A stretch of DNA of 64,000 nt from Inia geoffrensis (lineage: Eukaryota; Chordata; Mammalia; Artiodactyla; Iniidae). Made by a program: the position numbers and the translations under genes. Location: assembly GCA_036417435.1 (NCBI GenBank), contig JAZAQT010000784.1:1-64000 (forward strand), read 5' to 3'. Below, in pieces: positions 62,484 to 64,000 of the stretch (position 1 is the first letter of the stretch; each line of letters begins with the position of its first letter). A model generated the notes under the pieces. It saw only the letters and a list, made by a program, of their open reading frames with translations, was not told the DNA's origin and did no database searches.

Positions 62484-64000
62484 AGTCCTTGTGTTTTCTT
62501 TTTCAAATTTAGTTTTATAAGGGGATTTAGCTTATTGACACTGCTGTGTGTATGCTGCTGTACACAAATGATTTTCTTATGGAGACCTATAAATGTATGG
62601 GTTTTAATTTTCTTCATAGTCAGGTATATTCCTAAGTTTTGAATACGGGGTGTTGAGTCCATTTGGTTGAGCAAGGAGTAGCTCTTGTCTAATATATATT
62701 TGGCTTATGGAATGGTATCTGTCCTAATGTCAACCTCTGGTTTTATGCAGCCTCCCCACTCTCCTTTCCCCTTAAGCAAGCATAAGTTTCTTTTTTAAAT
62801 GTGAGACTCTCTTGTGTTTTGTAATGCAGTTCACACGTAGCCGTGTTTACATTCCCGGTATTAGTGATATCTTATGATGTTTCTTTTTCTGTGTGACTTA
62901 TTTCACTTAGAATCATCGTAACTAAATCCACTCATTATGCTGCTACTGGTCTGTTGCCACTGATTTCATTGTTGAGTGATATTCCATTGTAGGGATGTAC
63001 CACAACTTCTATATCCATTTTTCTCTTTCTGGGCTATTAAAGTTGTACCATAGTCAAGGCTCCCGTACACAGAGCAGCCCCAAACTTTGGTGTGGCTGTG
63101 TCTTTTTCATTTAAATTTTCCGTATCTATAGCACCATAAGTGGAAGTGCCCTAGGCTCTCTAGCTTGATTTTTTCTTTGTTCCAGGAAACACCATCCACT
63201 TCTCCAGAGTGGCTGTTGGCAATTTACATCCCGCCCATCAGCATAACAAGGCTGCCGGTTCTCCATGGCCTGTCCTGCCTCTCTGGATTTTACACTTTTT
63301 TCGGACGGCCCGTTGGATCGGTGGGAAGTGAGACTGCCTTGTAGTGCGGATTACCATTGCAGGCTTGCTTGGTTGGCCAAAAAGGGCGTATGCGTTTTTT
63401 CCTGAATCTATTCAGGAAAAAACGCATACGCCCTTTTTGGCCAAGAGCATCACTGTCGAACTGCTGCCTCTTTTCCTACGCTTTCAGAGCAATTCTTATC
63501 TACCCCCTGATATCTGTTTTCTGCAATTCTGCTTCACGTTCAAGTCCTCTTCACAGCCTTCCTTCAATAAATTTTTGGATGATTTGGGTCATTTGGAACT
63601 CTGCAGGATTGTGAGTTACAGTGCCAAAAATCTCCTTTTCTCAACTCGCTTTCTTGTGAGCTGACCGCAAACCCGAAGAATTGCTTCAGGCCCTAATCTC
63701 GTTCCGGCATGGCACGCTGAGCCTTTGATGAATTCTTCCTCCTGTAGGGAAATCAGTGTTCAATGTGCCCGTCCAAACACATCAAGTTAGCTGCTCATTC
63801 ATTATCCTTATTCCTGTTCATCTTCCACAGAAATTGCAAACTGTGCCAAACAAGAGGTCAAAGGCACTGACTCTCCAAGTGGGGAGAATGTTAATATTGC
63901 ATCTGGAACGGCGAACTCGAGTACCAGGGGGCTAAAATGGCGATGAGTTTTAGAAATTGTGCCTCATCACTTCGTGGACCATATTCTGGGTTTTCCATGC
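62484..64000 (+). repeat. Monomer U37 (partial delta; copy of U24), cut by window end
   Basis: 1,517 bp of an expected ~1,736. Shares AAATTTAGTTTTATAAGG and GATGATTTGGGTC with U24. Private TGCCACTGATTTC near 62,955 and GGATTACCATTGC near 63,349. Palindrome 63373-63444. The array evidently continues past the window. Confidence 0.93.

Larger units (their letters stand above)
1..64000 (+). repeat. Satellite DNA array, ~1,736-bp monomer, 36.9 copies, head to tail
   Basis: The motif AGTCCTTGTG (ATTCCTGGTG in three copies) recurs every 1,733-1,737 bases, and a second anchor, GGATTTCCATTGCAGG, recurs with the same spacing 37 times. All copies are in one orientation and no non-satellite sequence interrupts them. 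Each monomer holds an antisense L1 fossil and a 72-bp palindrome. Arrays of this kind form constitutive or centromeric heterochromatin in mammals. From memory, period and L1 content suit the common cetacean satellite of non-delphinid whales. That family assignment is an inference (about 0.5); the tandem structure itself is seen directly. No gene was found anywhere in the 64 kb. Confidence 0.98.

Noticed and set aside
1..64000. CENP-B box (TTCGNNNNANNCGGG or its complement)
   Set aside because: I scanned the TTCG and CCCG occurrences of the consensus by eye and found none fitting. A pattern search over all monomers would settle it.
1..64000. CRISPR array or bacterial system
   Set aside because: The repeats are 1.7 kb with no short repeat/spacer structure, and the content is mammalian (L1 fossil).
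1..64000. Telomere-like TTAGGG tracts, tRNA or rRNA genes
   Set aside because: No run of TTAGGG and no cloverleaf or rRNA-like sequence was seen within the monomer.

Overview
The whole window is one uninterrupted tandem array of a non-coding satellite repeat with a period of about 1,736 bp. Starting every monomer at the motif AGTCCTTGTG, which happens to be base 1, gives 36 complete monomers (1,733-1,737 bp each) and a partial 37th (1,517 bp). All are in the same orientation with no phase break, no inserted transposon and no unique sequence. I found no credible protein-coding gene, RNA gene, CRISPR array or operon.

Organism. Each monomer carries a degraded antisense piece of the 3' end of a mammalian LINE-1, so the source is a mammal. 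The ~1.74 kb period matches what I recall of the common cetacean satellite (about 1.7-1.76 kb in baleen, sperm and beaked whales, about 1.58 kb in dolphins). Heterochromatin of a non-delphinid cetacean is my best guess, at roughly even confidence, because no database search was possible.

Monomer anatomy (offsets from monomer start). 0-400 is unrecognised AT-rich sequence. About 405-798 is the antisense L1 fossil. About 891-962 is a 72-bp palindrome with two 36-bp arms and no spacer; several copies are exact. The palindrome's ends resemble mariner-type terminal repeats, so it may be a fossil MITE. From about 963 to the end is further unrecognised sequence with recurrent PstI, EcoRI and XhoI sites.

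Layout. Bases 1-8,680 (U1-U5) are a monomeric stretch containing a nearly perfect triplication. Bases 8,681-26,036 (U6-U15) alternate two subtypes, here called alpha and beta, giving a dimeric higher-order repeat of about 3.47 kb. Bases 26,037-31,239 (U16-U18) are transitional. Bases 31,240-41,656 (U19-U24) alternate a second pair, gamma and delta. Bases 41,657-50,336 (U25-U29) are hybrids and a return of alpha/beta. Bases 50,337-64,000 (U30-U37) are a mosaic of blocks copied from the earlier regions, with the best-matching partner moving from 15 to 14 to 13 monomers away. The window therefore records unequal exchange and gene conversion in satellite DNA rather than a set of genes. Subtype names are mine, assigned by eye from diagnostic bases.
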